A DNA stretch of 64,000 nt from Kitasatospora kifunensis (GTDB lineage: Bacteria; Actinomycetota; Actinomycetes; Streptomycetales; Streptomycetaceae): assembly GCF_014203855.1 (NCBI RefSeq), contig NZ_JACHJV010000001.1:2790001-2854000 (forward strand), read 5' to 3'. Both the position numbers and the translations under genes were made by a program. Below the pieces are notes generated by a model. It saw nothing but the letters and a program-made list of their open reading frames with translations, was not told where the DNA came from and did no database searches. This document shows positions 1 to 8,506 of the stretch, piece by piece (positions within the stretch are counted from its first letter, which is position 1; the number at the start of each line of letters is the position of its first letter).

Positions 1-206
1 GGCGCGGCTGGGCGCAGTCGATCGGCGAGCGGGAGCCGGGCGTGGCCTCGGTCTCCGCGCCCGTGCGCGGGCCCTCCAACCGCGTGGTGGCCGCCGTCTC
101 GGTCTCCGGCCCGATCGAGCGGCTGACCCGCCACCCGGGCCGCCTGCACGCGCAGGCCATCATCGAGGCCGCCAACCGGCTCACCGACGCCCTGCGCCGG
201 GGCTGA
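1..206 (+). CDS. ndgR: IclR-family regulator, C-terminal part (NdgR-like)
   Basis: Partial gene entering from the left edge. About 67 codons remain in the frame that starts at base 3 and ends with TGA at 204-206. The peptide reads as the end of an IclR effector-binding domain, with SVSAPVRGPSNRVVAAVSVS followed by a helix ending in LTDALRRG. The DNA-binding half lies outside the window. In streptomycetes NdgR, a regulator of leucine/isoleucine and other amino acid pathways, sits next to the Glu/Gln tRNA cluster and gltX exactly as here, and this context is the main reason for the name. NdgR normally activates leuCD, which would lie just left of the window. Any other IclR paralogue would look similar over so short a stretch. 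Confidence 0.75.
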   Translation, partial: RGWAQSIGEREPGVASVSAPVRGPSNRVVAAVSVSGPIERLTRHPGRLHAQAIIEAANRLTDALRRG

Positions 207-217
207 ACCACGGCTGC

Positions 218-249
218 GGGCCGCGTACCGGAATCCTGGTGCGCGGCCC
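218..249 (+). terminator. terminator after the NdgR-like gene
   Basis: A 12-bp inverted repeat (218-229 with 238-249, 8-nt loop, one G-T pair) begins 11 bases after the stop codon. It has no T-run, as is common for streptomycete hairpin terminators. Confidence 0.6.
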
Positions 250-403
250 CTTCATTCGCGCCGCCACCGGCCACCGCAGGCCCGCTGTCGCGCCGTTGCC
301 GAACCGCCCCGAAGCCGCTGTCGGGCCGACGGCCGGACGGCACGGAGAACCTCCCGGAGAAAACACCCGGTGAAAGACGCCGGAAAGCGTTCGTAAAACA
401 CAG

Positions 404-428
404 AAAAGCCCCCGGATCACCGAGGGCT
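404..428 (-). terminator. terminator of the tRNA cluster
   Basis: On the minus strand, 24 bases past the last tRNA-Gln, a GC-rich hairpin (407-415 with 420-428, one mismatch, loop atca) is followed by a short T-run (aaaa on the plus strand at 404-407). It would end transcription of the five-tRNA cluster. Confidence 0.65.
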
Positions 429-452
429 CACTTCTCAATAACACTGAACTGG

Positions 453-524
453 CTGGGGTACCAGGACTCGAACCTAGACTAAATGAACCAGAATCACTCG
501 TGCTGCCAATTACACCATACCCCA
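453..524 (-). tRNA. tRNA-Gln (CUG), distal copy
   Basis: A 72-nt cloverleaf read on the minus strand. The acceptor arm TGGGGTA pairs with TACCCCA, the anticodon loop TTCTGGT gives anticodon CTG, the T-loop is TTCGAGT and the discriminator base is G. CCA is not encoded. It is the last gene of the cluster and has the same sequence as the copy at 937-1008. Since there is no glutaminyl-tRNA synthetase in actinomycetes, it is expected to be charged with Glu by GltX and then amidated by GatCAB, both encoded in this window. Confidence 0.95.
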
Positions 525-570
525 ACAACAATCAAGCCGATGGTTTGAGACCACCGGCCGAACTGCTGAG

Positions 571-643
571 TACCCCCGACCGGATTCGAACCGGCGCTAC
601 TGCCGTGAGAGGGCAGCGTGCTAGGCCGCTACACAACGGGGGC
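571..643 (-). tRNA. tRNA-Glu (CUC), copy 3
   Basis: A 73-nt cloverleaf on the minus strand. Acceptor GCCCCCG pairs with CGGGGGT, the anticodon stem CTGCC/GGCAG encloses loop CTCTCAC (anticodon CTC), the T-loop is TTCGAAT and the discriminator is A. The sequence is identical to the two copies upstream. An 83-nt spacer separates it from the previous copy. Confidence 0.95.
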
Positions 644-726
644 AAACTGGCGATCCAGCTTCGCCGCCTCCAGGGCCCGCTCGTTCGAGTCAGGCTCATC
701 CGGATGGTGACTGATGAAGGATCTGG

Positions 727-799
727 TACCCCCGACCGGATTCGAACCGGCGCTACTGCCGTGAGAGGGCAGCGTGCTAGGCCGCTACACAACGGGGGC
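727..799 (-). tRNA. tRNA-Glu (CUC), copy 2
   Basis: Identical 73-nt tRNA-Glu with anticodon CTC on the minus strand. It lies 28 nt after copy 1 and 83 nt before copy 3 in transcription order. Confidence 0.95.
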
Positions 800-827
800 T
801 CCTGCTATGCATATGTTCTGCATTGCG

Positions 828-900
828 TACCCCCGACCGGATTCGAACCGGCGCTACTGCCGTGAGAGGGCAGCGTGCTAGGCCGCTACACAACGGGGGC
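828..900 (-). tRNA. tRNA-Glu (CUC), copy 1
   Basis: First of three identical tRNA-Glu(CTC) genes on the minus strand, 36 nt downstream of the leading tRNA-Gln. Acceptor, anticodon and T arms all pair without mismatch except one terminal G-T. Confidence 0.95.
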
Positions 901-936
901 TTGCGGTACTACAACGTACTGAACTGCGGTACTGCG

Positions 937-1008
937 CTGGGGTACCAGGACTCGAACCTAGACTAAATGAACCAGAATCACTCGTGCTGCCAATTACACC
1001 ATACCCCA
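937..1008 (-). tRNA. tRNA-Gln (CUG), proximal copy
   Basis: First gene of the minus-strand tRNA cluster, the same 72-nt tRNA-Gln with anticodon CTG as the one at 453-524. The cluster is therefore symmetrical, Gln-Glu-Glu-Glu-Gln. It lies about 170 nt beyond the terminator of gltX, so the cluster probably has its own promoter in the 1009-1170 gap. Confidence 0.95.
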
Positions 1009-1174
1009 TCAGAACACAACCCCTGACCAGGGGTGTTGCTCGATGTTTGCGCCGGTGCCGATCGGTGGATCCCGGTGAGGCTTCTGGTCCCTCGCCGTTG
1101 CCCTCCCGGGCGGCGCAGAAAGAACATTACCCGACGCCCGCCCCGGCTCCAAAATCGATAACCGCAGGCCGGGA

Positions 1175-1215
1175 GTCGGGCCTGGTCACAGCGGCTCGCC
1201 GTGACCAGGCCCGAC
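1175..1215 (-). terminator. terminator of gltX operon
   Basis: A perfect 15-bp inverted repeat (1175-1189 with 1201-1215, 11-nt loop) starts 6 nt beyond the gltX stop codon on the minus strand. Confidence 0.75.
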
Positions 1216-1221
1216 GCCGTG

Positions 1222-2733
1222 TCAGGCGCTCGGCAGGGCGTCCAGCGCCGCCGCGAGGCGGCGCAGCGTCTGCGGGCGGCCCAGCAGCTCCATCGACTCG
1301 AAGAGCGGCGGGGAGATCCGGCGGCCGGTGACGGCCACCCGCAGCGGCGTGAAGGCGAACTTGGGCTTGATGCCCAGCTCCTCCACCAGCGCCTGGCGCA
1401 GCGCGGCCTGGATCGGCTCGGGGCTGAAGTCCGCCAGCTCCTCGAGCGCCTTGATGCTGGCCGCCAGCACCGGGCGGGCATCGGCGGTGAGCGCCTTGGC
1501 CGCGTCGGCGGGGTCGACCGCGAAGTCGGCCGGGTCGACGAAGAGGAAGCCGAGCATGTCGACCACCTCGGAGAGCACGACCATCCGCTCCTGGGTCAGC
1601 GGCGCGGCCTTGGCCAGCAGCTCGAGCTGCGCCGCGCCCGGCTCGGCCGGCAGCAGCCCGGCGGCCTGCAGGTACGGGACCAGCCGGCCCGCGAAGTCCT
1701 CGGGGCTGAGCATCCGCAGGTGGTCGGCGTTGATCGACTCGCACTTCTTCAGGTCGAAGCGGGCCGGGTTGGCGTTCACCTTGGCGATGTCGAAGGCCTC
1801 GACCAGCTCCGCCATGGAGAACCGGTCCCGGTCCTCGGCCAGCGACCAGCCCAGCAGCGCCAGGTAGTTGAGCAGGCCCTCGGGCAGGAAGCCGCGTTCG
1901 CGGTAGAGGTTGAGGCTGGCCTGCGGGTCGCGCTTGGAGAGCTTCTTGTTGCCCTCGCCCATCACGTACGGCAGGTGGCCGAACTTCGGGGTGTTCCCGT
2001 TGCCCACGCCGATCTGCGCAAGCGCGGCGTAGAGGGCGATCTGACGGGGCGTCGAGGAGAGCAGGTCCTCGCCGCGCAGCACGTGGGTGATGCCCATCAG
2101 GGCGTCGTCCACCGGGTTGACCAGGGTGTAGAGCGGGGCGCCGTTGGCCCGCACGATGCCGAAGTCCGGCACGTCCTTGGGCTCGAAGCTGAGGCTGCCG
2201 CGGACCAGGTCCTCGAAGACGATGGTCCGGTCGGGCATCCGGAAGCGCAGGATCGGCTGGCGCCCCTCGGCCCGGTAGATCGCCTTCTGGTCCTCGGTCA
2301 GCGTGCGGCACAGACCGTCGTAGCCCGAGGGCAGGCCGGCCGCGCGGGCCGCCTCGCGGCGCGCGTCCAGCTCCTCGGTGCTGCAGAAGCACTCGTAGGC
2401 GTGCCCGGCCTCGTGCAGCCGGCGGGCGACGTCGGCGTAGATGTCCATCCGCTGGGACTGCCGGTAGGGCGCGTGCGGGCCGCCGACCTCGGGGCCCTCG
2501 TCCCAGTCGAAGCCGAGCCAACGCATGGCGTCGAGCAGCTGGTTGTAGGAGTCCTCGGAGTCCCGGGCGGCGTCGGTGTCCTCGATCCGGAAGACCAGGG
2601 TGCCGCCGTGGTGGCGTGCGAAGGCCCAGTTGAACAGGGCGGTGCGGACCAGGCCGACGTGCGGGTTGCCGGTCGGAGAGGGACAGAAGCGGACCCGGAC
2701 GGTGGGGTCGAGGTCCGGGGTGGAGTTAGCCAC
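1222..2733 (-). CDS. gltX: glutamyl-tRNA synthetase (probably non-discriminating)
   Basis: A class I synthetase of 503 residues that attaches glutamate to tRNA-Glu, and in bacteria lacking GlnRS also to tRNA-Gln. The HIGH-type signature [10 protein letters not shown] lies at residues 18-27 and the KMSKS-type KLSKRD near residue 265; the length is normal for bacterial GluRS. The ATG start at 2733 follows the FAH-family gene by 12 nt, so the two are cotranscribed. It is directly followed by a strong terminator and then by its own substrates, the tRNA-Glu and tRNA-Gln genes. The presence of gatC, gatA and gatB later in the window makes mischarging of tRNA-Gln the expected role. Nothing looks damaged. 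Confidence 0.97.
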   Translation of the reverse strand: MANSTPDLDPTVRVRFCPSPTGNPHVGLVRTALFNWAFARHHGGTLVFRIEDTDAARDSEDSYNQLLDAMRWLGFDWDEGPEVGGPHAPYRQSQRMDIYADVARRLHEAGHAYECFCSTEELDARREAARAAGLPSGYDGLCRTLTEDQKAIYRAEGRQPILRFRMPDRTIVFEDLVRGSLSFEPKDVPDFGIVRANGAPLYTLVNPVDDALMGITHVLRGEDLLSSTPRQIALYAALAQIGVGNGNTPKFGHLPYVMGEGNKKLSKRDPQASLNLYRERGFLPEGLLNYLALLGWSLAEDRDRFSMAELVEAFDIAKVNANPARFDLKKCESINADHLRMLSPEDFAGRLVPYLQAAGLLPAEPGAAQLELLAKAAPLTQERMVVLSEVVDMLGFLFVDPADFAVDPADAAKALTADARPVLAASIKALEELADFSPEPIQAALRQALVEELGIKPKFAFTPLRVAVTGRRISPPLFESMELLGRPQTLRRLAAALDALPSA

Positions 2734-2745
2734 GCGTACGGCCTT

Positions 2746-3546
2746 TCAAGCGCGAGAGATGACCTTGTTGGCGAGAGTGCCGATGCCCTCGATCGAGACG
2801 GCGACCTCGTCGCCGACCTGCAGCGGGCCGACGCCCGCGGGGGTACCGGTGAGGATGACGTCGCCCGGGAGCAGCGTCATGGCCTCGGAGATGTGCGCGA
2901 TCAGTTCGGCGACGCCGCGGACCATCTGCGAGGTGCGACCGCTCTGGCGCACTTCGCCGTTGACCGTGCAGCTGACGGCCAGGTCGGCCGGGTCGAGCTC
3001 GGTCTCGATCCACGGGCCGAGCGGGCAGCTGGTGTCGAAGCCCTTGGCCCTGGCCCACTGGCCCTCGCGCTGCTGGACGTCACGCGCGGTCACGTCGTTG
3101 GCGCAGGTGTAGCCGAAGATCACCTCGGGCACCCGGTCCAGCGGCACCTCGCGGCACATCCGGCCGATCACCACGGCCAGTTCGGCCTCGTGCTGCACGT
3201 CGCTGGAGAACGGCGGGTAGGCGATCGACTCGGTGGGGCCGATCACCGCGGTGGACGGCTTGAAGAAGGTCAGCGGCACCTCGGGGACCTGGTTGCCCAG
3301 CTCGGCGGCGTGCTCCGCGTAGTTGCGGCCGACCGCGACGATCTTGCTGGGCAGCATCGGGGTGAGCAGCCTGACCTGGTCGATCCGGTAGCTCTCGCCG
3401 GTCAGTTGCGGAGTGCCGAAGGGGTGCCCGGCCATGGCGTGCACCACCAGCGACTCCGGCTGGGAGGCGTCACCCTCGACCACACCGAAGGAGACACTGC
3501 CGGCGGCAGCGCCTCCTTCTCGGACAGAGAACCTGGCAATACGCAC
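2746..3546 (-). CDS. fumarylacetoacetate hydrolase (FAH)-family protein
   Basis: 266 residues with the FAH fold: an N-terminal strand region, then KIVAVGRNYAEHAAELG, a metal-binding EAELAVVIG segment near residue 120, and the C-terminal PGDVILTGTPAGVG motif typical of this family. Relatives hydrolyse or isomerise acyl-pyruvates or 2-hydroxyhepta-dienedioate-type compounds using Mg2+; the substrate here cannot be told from sequence. The GTG start has GAGAGG ten bases upstream. It is the first gene of a two-gene unit with gltX (12-nt gap), an order conserved in streptomycetes. The biological reason for this pairing is unknown; it may be housekeeping metabolite repair such as oxaloacetate tautomerase or acylpyruvase activity. 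Confidence 0.85.
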   Translation of the reverse strand: MRIARFSVREGGAAAGSVSFGVVEGDASQPESLVVHAMAGHPFGTPQLTGESYRIDQVRLLTPMLPSKIVAVGRNYAEHAAELGNQVPEVPLTFFKPSTAVIGPTESIAYPPFSSDVQHEAELAVVIGRMCREVPLDRVPEVIFGYTCANDVTARDVQQREGQWARAKGFDTSCPLGPWIETELDPADLAVSCTVNGEVRQSGRTSQMVRGVAELIAHISEAMTLLPGDVILTGTPAGVGPLQVGDEVAVSIEGIGTLANKVISRA

Positions 3547-3652
3547 GGCTGGGCAACCTCTCAGCGCTGAATCGATGCGGGGACCGACAGCACGGGCGCC
3601 AAGACGCCGCCCGCCCTGTGCCGGTCGCTCCAGGCTATCGCCCGCAGATCGA

Positions 3653-3689
3653 CCGAGGGCGCCGCCACCAGCGGTGACGGCGCCCTCGG
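3653..3689 (-). terminator. terminator of the small ANPRRT-repeat gene
   Basis: A perfect 12-bp inverted repeat (3653-3664 with 3678-3689, 13-nt loop) lies 26 nt past the stop codon of the minus-strand small gene ending at 3716. Confidence 0.65.
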
Positions 3690-3715
3690 GGACGTGCTCG
3701 GGGACAGCGGCCGGT

Positions 3716-3961
3716 TCAGCCCTGCTGCTGCTCGGGCACCTTCATCAGGATGGTGCGCCGCGGGTTGGCGGTGCTCTTCGGCAGGTCGGCCGGGTACTCG
3801 ATCGGCTCACGCGAGGCGCGAGCGCCGGGCAGCTGGCTGAAGTCCTCCAGCGAGGCCAGCGTGGTCCGGCGCGGGTTGGCCGTCGCGCGGGAGCCGATGG
3901 TCGACTTGCTGACCGCCTTGCTGAGCGGCTTGCTGACCGACACGGCCGGCGTCTGGGACAT
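3716..3961 (-). CDS. small protein with duplicated ANPRRT motif, function unknown
   Basis: 81 residues starting at the ATG at 3961, which has GAAGG about nine bases upstream; an in-frame extension to 4021 lacks a comparable ribosome site. The sequence is basic and Ser/Thr-rich in its first third (SKPLSKAVSKST). The motif TANPRRTTLASLEDF appears near the middle and is repeated near the end as STANPRRTILMKVPE, with PIEYPADLPK between. No membrane segment, no signal peptide and no cysteine are present. The gene stands alone, followed by its own terminator and preceded by a perfect CRP-type palindrome about 130 nt upstream. I do not recognise the family. A modified-peptide precursor or a small adaptor are possibilities, but no modifying enzyme is adjacent. 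Confidence 0.6.
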   Translation of the reverse strand: MSQTPAVSVSKPLSKAVSKSTIGSRATANPRRTTLASLEDFSQLPGARASREPIEYPADLPKSTANPRRTILMKVPEQQQG

Positions 3962-4560
3962 CGCTTCTGCACCTTCGATTCGGGGGAAGTACCGGTGGCA
4001 CGAGTCCGGCGGCACAGGCACCGGCAGGACTCAGCAGCCAGCGTAGGGATCTCTTTCCACAGACGCCGTGACCAAAGCTACACATTGGCCTGTGAGTTTG
4101 CTCACAATCCCGTAACGAACGCTCGCATATTGGATATTTCACCCAAGAAGTAAATTCCGACAATCCAGAAGTACCACCCATACCGGGAACCCGCCGGACC
4201 GGCGACTTTCGGACGATCAGCCGTCAACTGTCCGAAAAGAGCGGTATTCACGGCCGACGGCACACCGTCCGTGAGACCTCGCACGCACTCGGTAGCCTCC
4301 CGGTAGTCGCCACCCCGCCCCTTGTTGGAGTTCCCGGGCTGTGCTGGAATGCCACGAACCGCCGGAGGTAAACCTCCTTGGCACTGCGAGCGCTGCGAGC
4401 GCGATCCAACCGGCCGTCCTTCGCCCGAGCGCAGTGCACAGGAGCTACCCACGGCGGCTCGTGTGCATGCCCGGATCCGCCGGGTCTGCCGAAATCGAAA
4501 CTCGCCACCGCTCTTCCTCGGCAACGCGGAGGGGCGCCCGGTCCAGAGGTTGCGACGCCA
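3962..4560. promoter_or_regulatory. 600-bp divergent control region between the small gene and conservon 1
   Basis: No convincing gene is present. The region is noticeably AT-richer than its surroundings around 4070-4150 and holds the CRP-type palindrome at 4091-4106 plus a short perfect palindrome GGAGGTAAACCTCC at 4364-4377. Promoters for both the minus-strand small gene and the plus-strand conservon must lie here, but I cannot place -35/-10 boxes with confidence. Confidence 0.5.
4091..4106. promoter_or_regulatory. CRP-type palindromic operator
   Basis: TGTGAGTTTGCTCACA matches the CRP consensus TGTGA-N6-TCACA exactly. It lies about 130 nt upstream of the small minus-strand gene and about 455 nt upstream of conservon 1. 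Streptomycetes encode a CRP protein with a closely related site; binding here is inferred, not shown. Confidence 0.5.
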
Positions 4561-7500
4561 GTGCAGGGACGTTTCAAAAGGGGTAGCGGCGCCGCAGGCC
4601 AAGCGGAGTCACCGGAGCCCCTGGCTGCCCCCCACCAGTCGGAGCCGGACGCCGTGCCGGGCGACCGGCTCACCAACGGCGGCCCGCAGGCTGCAGACGA
4701 CCACCTCGACCAGGACGGCGAGGACGATGGCCAGGAGAGCGGGCGCTCCAGACTGCGCGGCACGCTGAACCGTCGTCGCCAGGCCACCGGCTTCAGCCGG
4801 ATCCGGATGCGCAACTGGCGCATCCGCACCCGCCTGATCGCCCTGCTGCTGCTCCCCGTGGTGGTGGCGCTGGTCCTCGGCGGCCTGCGCATCTCCAGCT
4901 CGATGGCCAGCTCCAAGCAGATGGCCCAGATGAGCAACCTCAGCGACCTGGCGGTCAAGGCCACCGCGCTGGCCGACGCCCTGGAGACCGAGCGCGACGT
5001 CAGCGCCGGCCCGCGGACCCAGGACTCGACCCAGCAGTACGACACGGTCGACAACGCGCGCGCGGCCACCGACCTGGCCACCAAGGCGTACAACGCGCGT
5101 GCCGACAGCTTCGACGGCATGGACCTGTCGGGCGGTGACTCGCTGCTGCTGCAGGTCCGCAAGGACATGCAGCTGCTCCCCACCACCCGCACCAACGCCT
5201 ACACCCAGAAGGACAACATCGAGGCGACCGTCACCAGCTACGACACGATCATCAAGGACCTCGTGTCGATCAGCCAGGACATCGCGCTCGCCTCCTCCAA
5301 CCCCGACCTGGTCAAGGCCACCCGTGCGCTCGAGCAGTTCTCCACCGAGAAGGAGACCAGCTCCGAGCAGCGCGCGCTGATCGCCGCCGCGCTGGCCCGC
5401 CCGGGCGGCGCCGACCTGTCCACCTCGGACCAGAGCTTCGGCTACCGCCTGAGCACCGCGTTCGACAACGCGGTCTCCAACTTCAACGCGATCTACGGCA
5501 ACGCCGACGCGCTGAAGCTGCGCGCCCGCCAGACCAACAACACCAACATCGCCCTGGCCGACCGGTACGCCACCCAGGTGCTCGGCACCAACGGCATCAA
5601 GCAGGCCGACCCGCGCACCTACCAGGACTGGTACGAGCAGGCCAGCGTGCGGATCGACGCCGACCGGGCGATCGAGGGCCAGCTGCTCGACAACCTCAAG
5701 CACGAGGCCCAGTCGCTGCAGGCGCAGGCCGACAACGACGTGATCCTCAACAGCGTGATCGTCGCGCTGGTGCTGCTGTTCGCCGTGATCGGCGCCGCCC
5801 TGGTGGCCCGCTCGATGGTGCGCTCGCTGACCAAGCTGCAGACCGCCGCCGAGGACGTCGCCGAGCGGCGGCTGCCCGAGCTGGTCAAGACGCTCTCCGA
5901 GACCGACCCGCACGACGTGGACGTCACGGTGGAGCCGGTGGGTATCGACTCCTCGGACGAAATCGGCCACGTGGCCCACGCGTTCGACCTGGTGCACAGC
6001 GAGGCGGTCCGACTGGCCGCCGAGCAGGCGCTGCTGCGCGGAAACATCAACTCGATGTTCACCAACCTCTCGCGCCGCAGCCAGGGCCTCATCCAGCGCC
6101 AGCTCTCGCTGATCTCCGAGCTGGAGAGCCGCGAGGCCGACCCCGACCAGCTGGCCAGCCTCTTCAAGCTCGACCACCTGGCCACCCGCATGCGCCGCAA
6201 CGGCGAAAACCTGCTGGTCCTCGCCGGTGAGGACCCGGGCCGCCGGTGGACTCGCCCCGTGCCACTGGTCGACGTGCTGCGCGCCGCCGCCTCCGAGGTG
6301 GAGCAGTACGAGCGCATCGAACTGGCCACCGTGCCCTCCGCCGAGGTGGCCGGCCGTGTGGTCAACGACCTCGTCCACCTGCTCGCCGAGCTGCTGGAGA
6401 ACGCCACCTCGTTCTCCAGCCCGCAGACCAGGGTCCGGGTCACCGGTCACGCGCTGCCGGACGGCCGGGTGCTGATCGAGATCCACGACACCGGCATCGG
6501 CCTGTCGCCCGACGACCTGGCCGAGATCAACGAGCGCCTCGCCAACCCGCCGACGGTGGACGTCTCGGTCTCCCGCCGCATGGGTCTGTTCGTGGTCGGC
6601 CGCCTCTCGCTGCGCCACGGCATCCGGATCCAGCTGCGCCCCAGCGACTCCGGCGGCACCACCGCGCTGGTCATGCTCCCGGTGGACGTCACCAACTCGG
6701 CCGACCGGCGCGGTACGCGCCCCGGCCCGGGCGGCGCCGGTCAGCCGAGCAAGGGCCCGCGCGCGGCCGCGCCGACGCCGCGTCAGCGCACGCTGCCCGG
6801 CGGCCCGACCCCGGCGCTCGGCCAGGGCGGCGGCCCGGGTGGTGCGCCCGGCGGCCGTCCGCAGCTCGGCCAGGGCCCGCAGAGCCCGCAGGCCCCCCAG
6901 GCCCCCCAGAAGCCGCAGAACCAGAACGCCCCCGGGGCCCAGGGCGGCCAGCCCGGTCAGCCCGGTCAGCGTGCGCAGGGCAGCCCGAGCGGTGGTCTGC
7001 CGACCCGTGCGGTGGGCCAGTCGCTGCGTCAGAACCCGCCCGGGCAGCCGCCGCAGCAGGGCGGCCGACGGGCCGCCGCGCCCGCCGCGCCCGCCGGCGG
7101 CTCCGGCCTGCCGCGTCGGGGCGCCGCCCCGCAGGACCCGGCAGCCCGACCGGCACCGCAGGGTCCCGCGGCCGGCACCCCGACGGAGCGCACCGGCGAG
7201 CAGCCGCAGCACGGGCGAGCCGCCGGGCCCAACATGCGCACGGACGTCGGCCCCGGGGCACGCTCCGGCGGCCTGCCGCAGCGTCAGCCCGGTCAGTCGA
7301 CCCAGGGCCTGCCGGCCCAGGGTCAGGGCGCGCCCGGCCAGGGCCAGCGCCCCGCGCGCACCGGTCAGCCGCCTGCGGGTCGCCCGCAGGGCCCGCAGAC
7401 CGGTCGGCCGACCGGCCAGCAGCCGAGCCGCCCGCAGGCGCCGATCGGCGACCCGCAGGGTCCGCCCACCGTGCAGCAGCCGGTGATCGGCCAGGGCATT

Positions 7501-8505
7501 CCTCAGGGCACCCCGGAGCCGGCCCCGGTGGAGAGCACCCTGCCCTTCTCCCGGCCGCGCTTCGAGGCCAGTGAGATCGACCCGCGCGACCCGCTGGGCC
7601 TGGGCCTGGTCGAGCCGGTGCTGCCGAGCGTGGCCAACCCGATGCCACGGCCCACCGGCGAGCAGCGCCCGCAGCAGCCCGGCCCCTACCAGGGCATGCC
7701 GCCGCAGGCCCCGCAGCAGCAGGCCCAGCAGCCCGCGCCCTACCAGGGCGCGCCGCAGCAGCCGATGGCACTGCCGCCGCGCCGCTCGCCCGAACACGGC
7801 GCGGTGCCCGGTGACGGCCAGGGCGGCGACGGGCAGGGCTTCCGCGCCGGCGGCGCCAGCCGGATGGCCTCGGTCCAGGTGAACCAGCCGGCGCCCGCCG
7901 AGCGCGACCCGGCACAGCAGCAGGGCCGCCCGCAGGGCTACCAGCCGCAACGTCCCGGCACCAGCGCACCCGGTTTCGACCAGCAGCAGCCGGGCCAGGG
8001 TCAGCACGGGCAGAGCCAGAACGGATCGGGCCAGGGCGGCCAGCCGCCGTTCGGCGGGCAGGGCGACACCCCGTGGCGCCCGTCGGCCAACGACGAGCGC
8101 TGGCGTCGCGCGGAGCAGGTCCGCGAGCCGTCTTCGGACGGGGTCACGCTCTCCGGCCTGCCCCGGCGTACGCCGCAGGCGAACCTGGTGGCCGGCACCG
8201 CCGAGGCCGCTCCGCTGACCGGTCCTCAGGTCTCCCGGGCGCCGGAGGAGGTGCGCGGTCGGCTGACCAACCTGCGCCGCGGCATCCAGCAGGGTCGCCG
8301 AGCGGGCGCCGAGGCCACCCAGAGCACCCCGATCGTGGGGCTCCCGGTGGACGAAAACGCACAACCCGGGCAACAGTTCGACGGTTTGGGGCGCCCCGCC
8401 GGTGCCGACGATTGGCAGAACGGCTACCGTTCTGCCGCGCCGGACGCCTTCGGCGACGGCGGCCGCGGCAGCCACGGCTTCGGCACTGAGAACCAGGAGC
8501 GTTGA
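4561..8505 (+). CDS. cvnA1: conservon sensor histidine kinase-like protein CvnA (copy 1)
   Basis: About 1314 residues from the GTG at 4561 (protein begins MQGRFKRGSG; GAGG lies 11 bases upstream; the frame is open further 5' but without conservation cues). Order: cytoplasmic N-terminus; TM helix near 88-110 (LIALLLLPVVVALVLGGL); extracellular nitrate/nitrite-sensing-type (NIT) domain; second TM near 395-420; HAMP; dimerisation helix with FKLDHLATRMRRNGENLL near 535-552; HATPase with N-box LLENATSF near 612 and DTGIGLS near 643; then a roughly 600-residue Pro/Gln/Gly-rich tail ending in a conserved box (EQVREP, PEEVRGRLTNLRRG). There is no standard H-box sequence and no response regulator nearby. 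In conservons this kinase-like protein is thought to work with CvnB, CvnC and the GTPase CvnD in a membrane complex. Its last codons also encode the ribosome site of cvnB. Confidence 0.93.
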   Translation: MQGRFKRGSGAAGQAESPEPLAAPHQSEPDAVPGDRLTNGGPQAADDHLDQDGEDDGQESGRSRLRGTLNRRRQATGFSRIRMRNWRIRTRLIALLLLPVVVALVLGGLRISSSMASSKQMAQMSNLSDLAVKATALADALETERDVSAGPRTQDSTQQYDTVDNARAATDLATKAYNARADSFDGMDLSGGDSLLLQVRKDMQLLPTTRTNAYTQKDNIEATVTSYDTIIKDLVSISQDIALASSNPDLVKATRALEQFSTEKETSSEQRALIAAALARPGGADLSTSDQSFGYRLSTAFDNAVSNFNAIYGNADALKLRARQTNNTNIALADRYATQVLGTNGIKQADPRTYQDWYEQASVRIDADRAIEGQLLDNLKHEAQSLQAQADNDVILNSVIVALVLLFAVIGAALVARSMVRSLTKLQTAAEDVAERRLPELVKTLSETDPHDVDVTVEPVGIDSSDEIGHVAHAFDLVHSEAVRLAAEQALLRGNINSMFTNLSRRSQGLIQRQLSLISELESREADPDQLASLFKLDHLATRMRRNGENLLVLAGEDPGRRWTRPVPLVDVLRAAASEVEQYERIELATVPSAEVAGRVVNDLVHLLAELLENATSFSSPQTRVRVTGHALPDGRVLIEIHDTGIGLSPDDLAEINERLANPPTVDVSVSRRMGLFVVGRLSLRHGIRIQLRPSDSGGTTALVMLPVDVTNSADRRGTRPGPGGAGQPSKGPRAAAPTPRQRTLPGGPTPALGQGGGPGGAPGGRPQLGQGPQSPQAPQAPQKPQNQNAPGAQGGQPGQPGQRAQGSPSGGLPTRAVGQSLRQNPPGQPPQQGGRRAAAPAAPAGGSGLPRRGAAPQDPAARPAPQGPAAGTPTERTGEQPQHGRAAGPNMRTDVGPGARSGGLPQRQPGQSTQGLPAQGQGAPGQGQRPARTGQPPAGRPQGPQTGRPTGQQPSRPQAPIGDPQGPPTVQQPVIGQGIPQGTPEPAPVESTLPFSRPRFEASEIDPRDPLGLGLVEPVLPSVANPMPRPTGEQRPQQPGPYQGMPPQAPQQQAQQPAPYQGAPQQPMALPPRRSPEHGAVPGDGQGGDGQGFRAGGASRMASVQVNQPAPAERDPAQQQGRPQGYQPQRPGTSAPGFDQQQPGQGQHGQSQNGSGQGGQPPFGGQGDTPWRPSANDERWRRAEQVREPSSDGVTLSGLPRRTPQANLVAGTAEAAPLTGPQVSRAPEEVRGRLTNLRRGIQQGRRAGAEATQSTPIVGLPVDENAQPGQQFDGLGRPAGADDWQNGYRSAAPDAFGDGGRGSHGFGTENQER

Positions 8506-8506
8506 G

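Noticed and set aside
571..900. Three regularly repeated 73-bp units that could be mistaken for a CRISPR-like or tandem array
   Set aside because: Each unit folds as a complete tRNA-Glu(CTC); spacers are of unequal length (28 and 83 nt) and there are no cas genes.
4609..8475. Very long open frames antisense to both cvnA genes (4609-8475 and 10230-14126, about 1290 codons each)
   Set aside because: They mirror the third-position GC bias of the real cvnA frames, show low-complexity composition and no recognisable domain or ribosome site. The sense frames carry clear kinase motifs.
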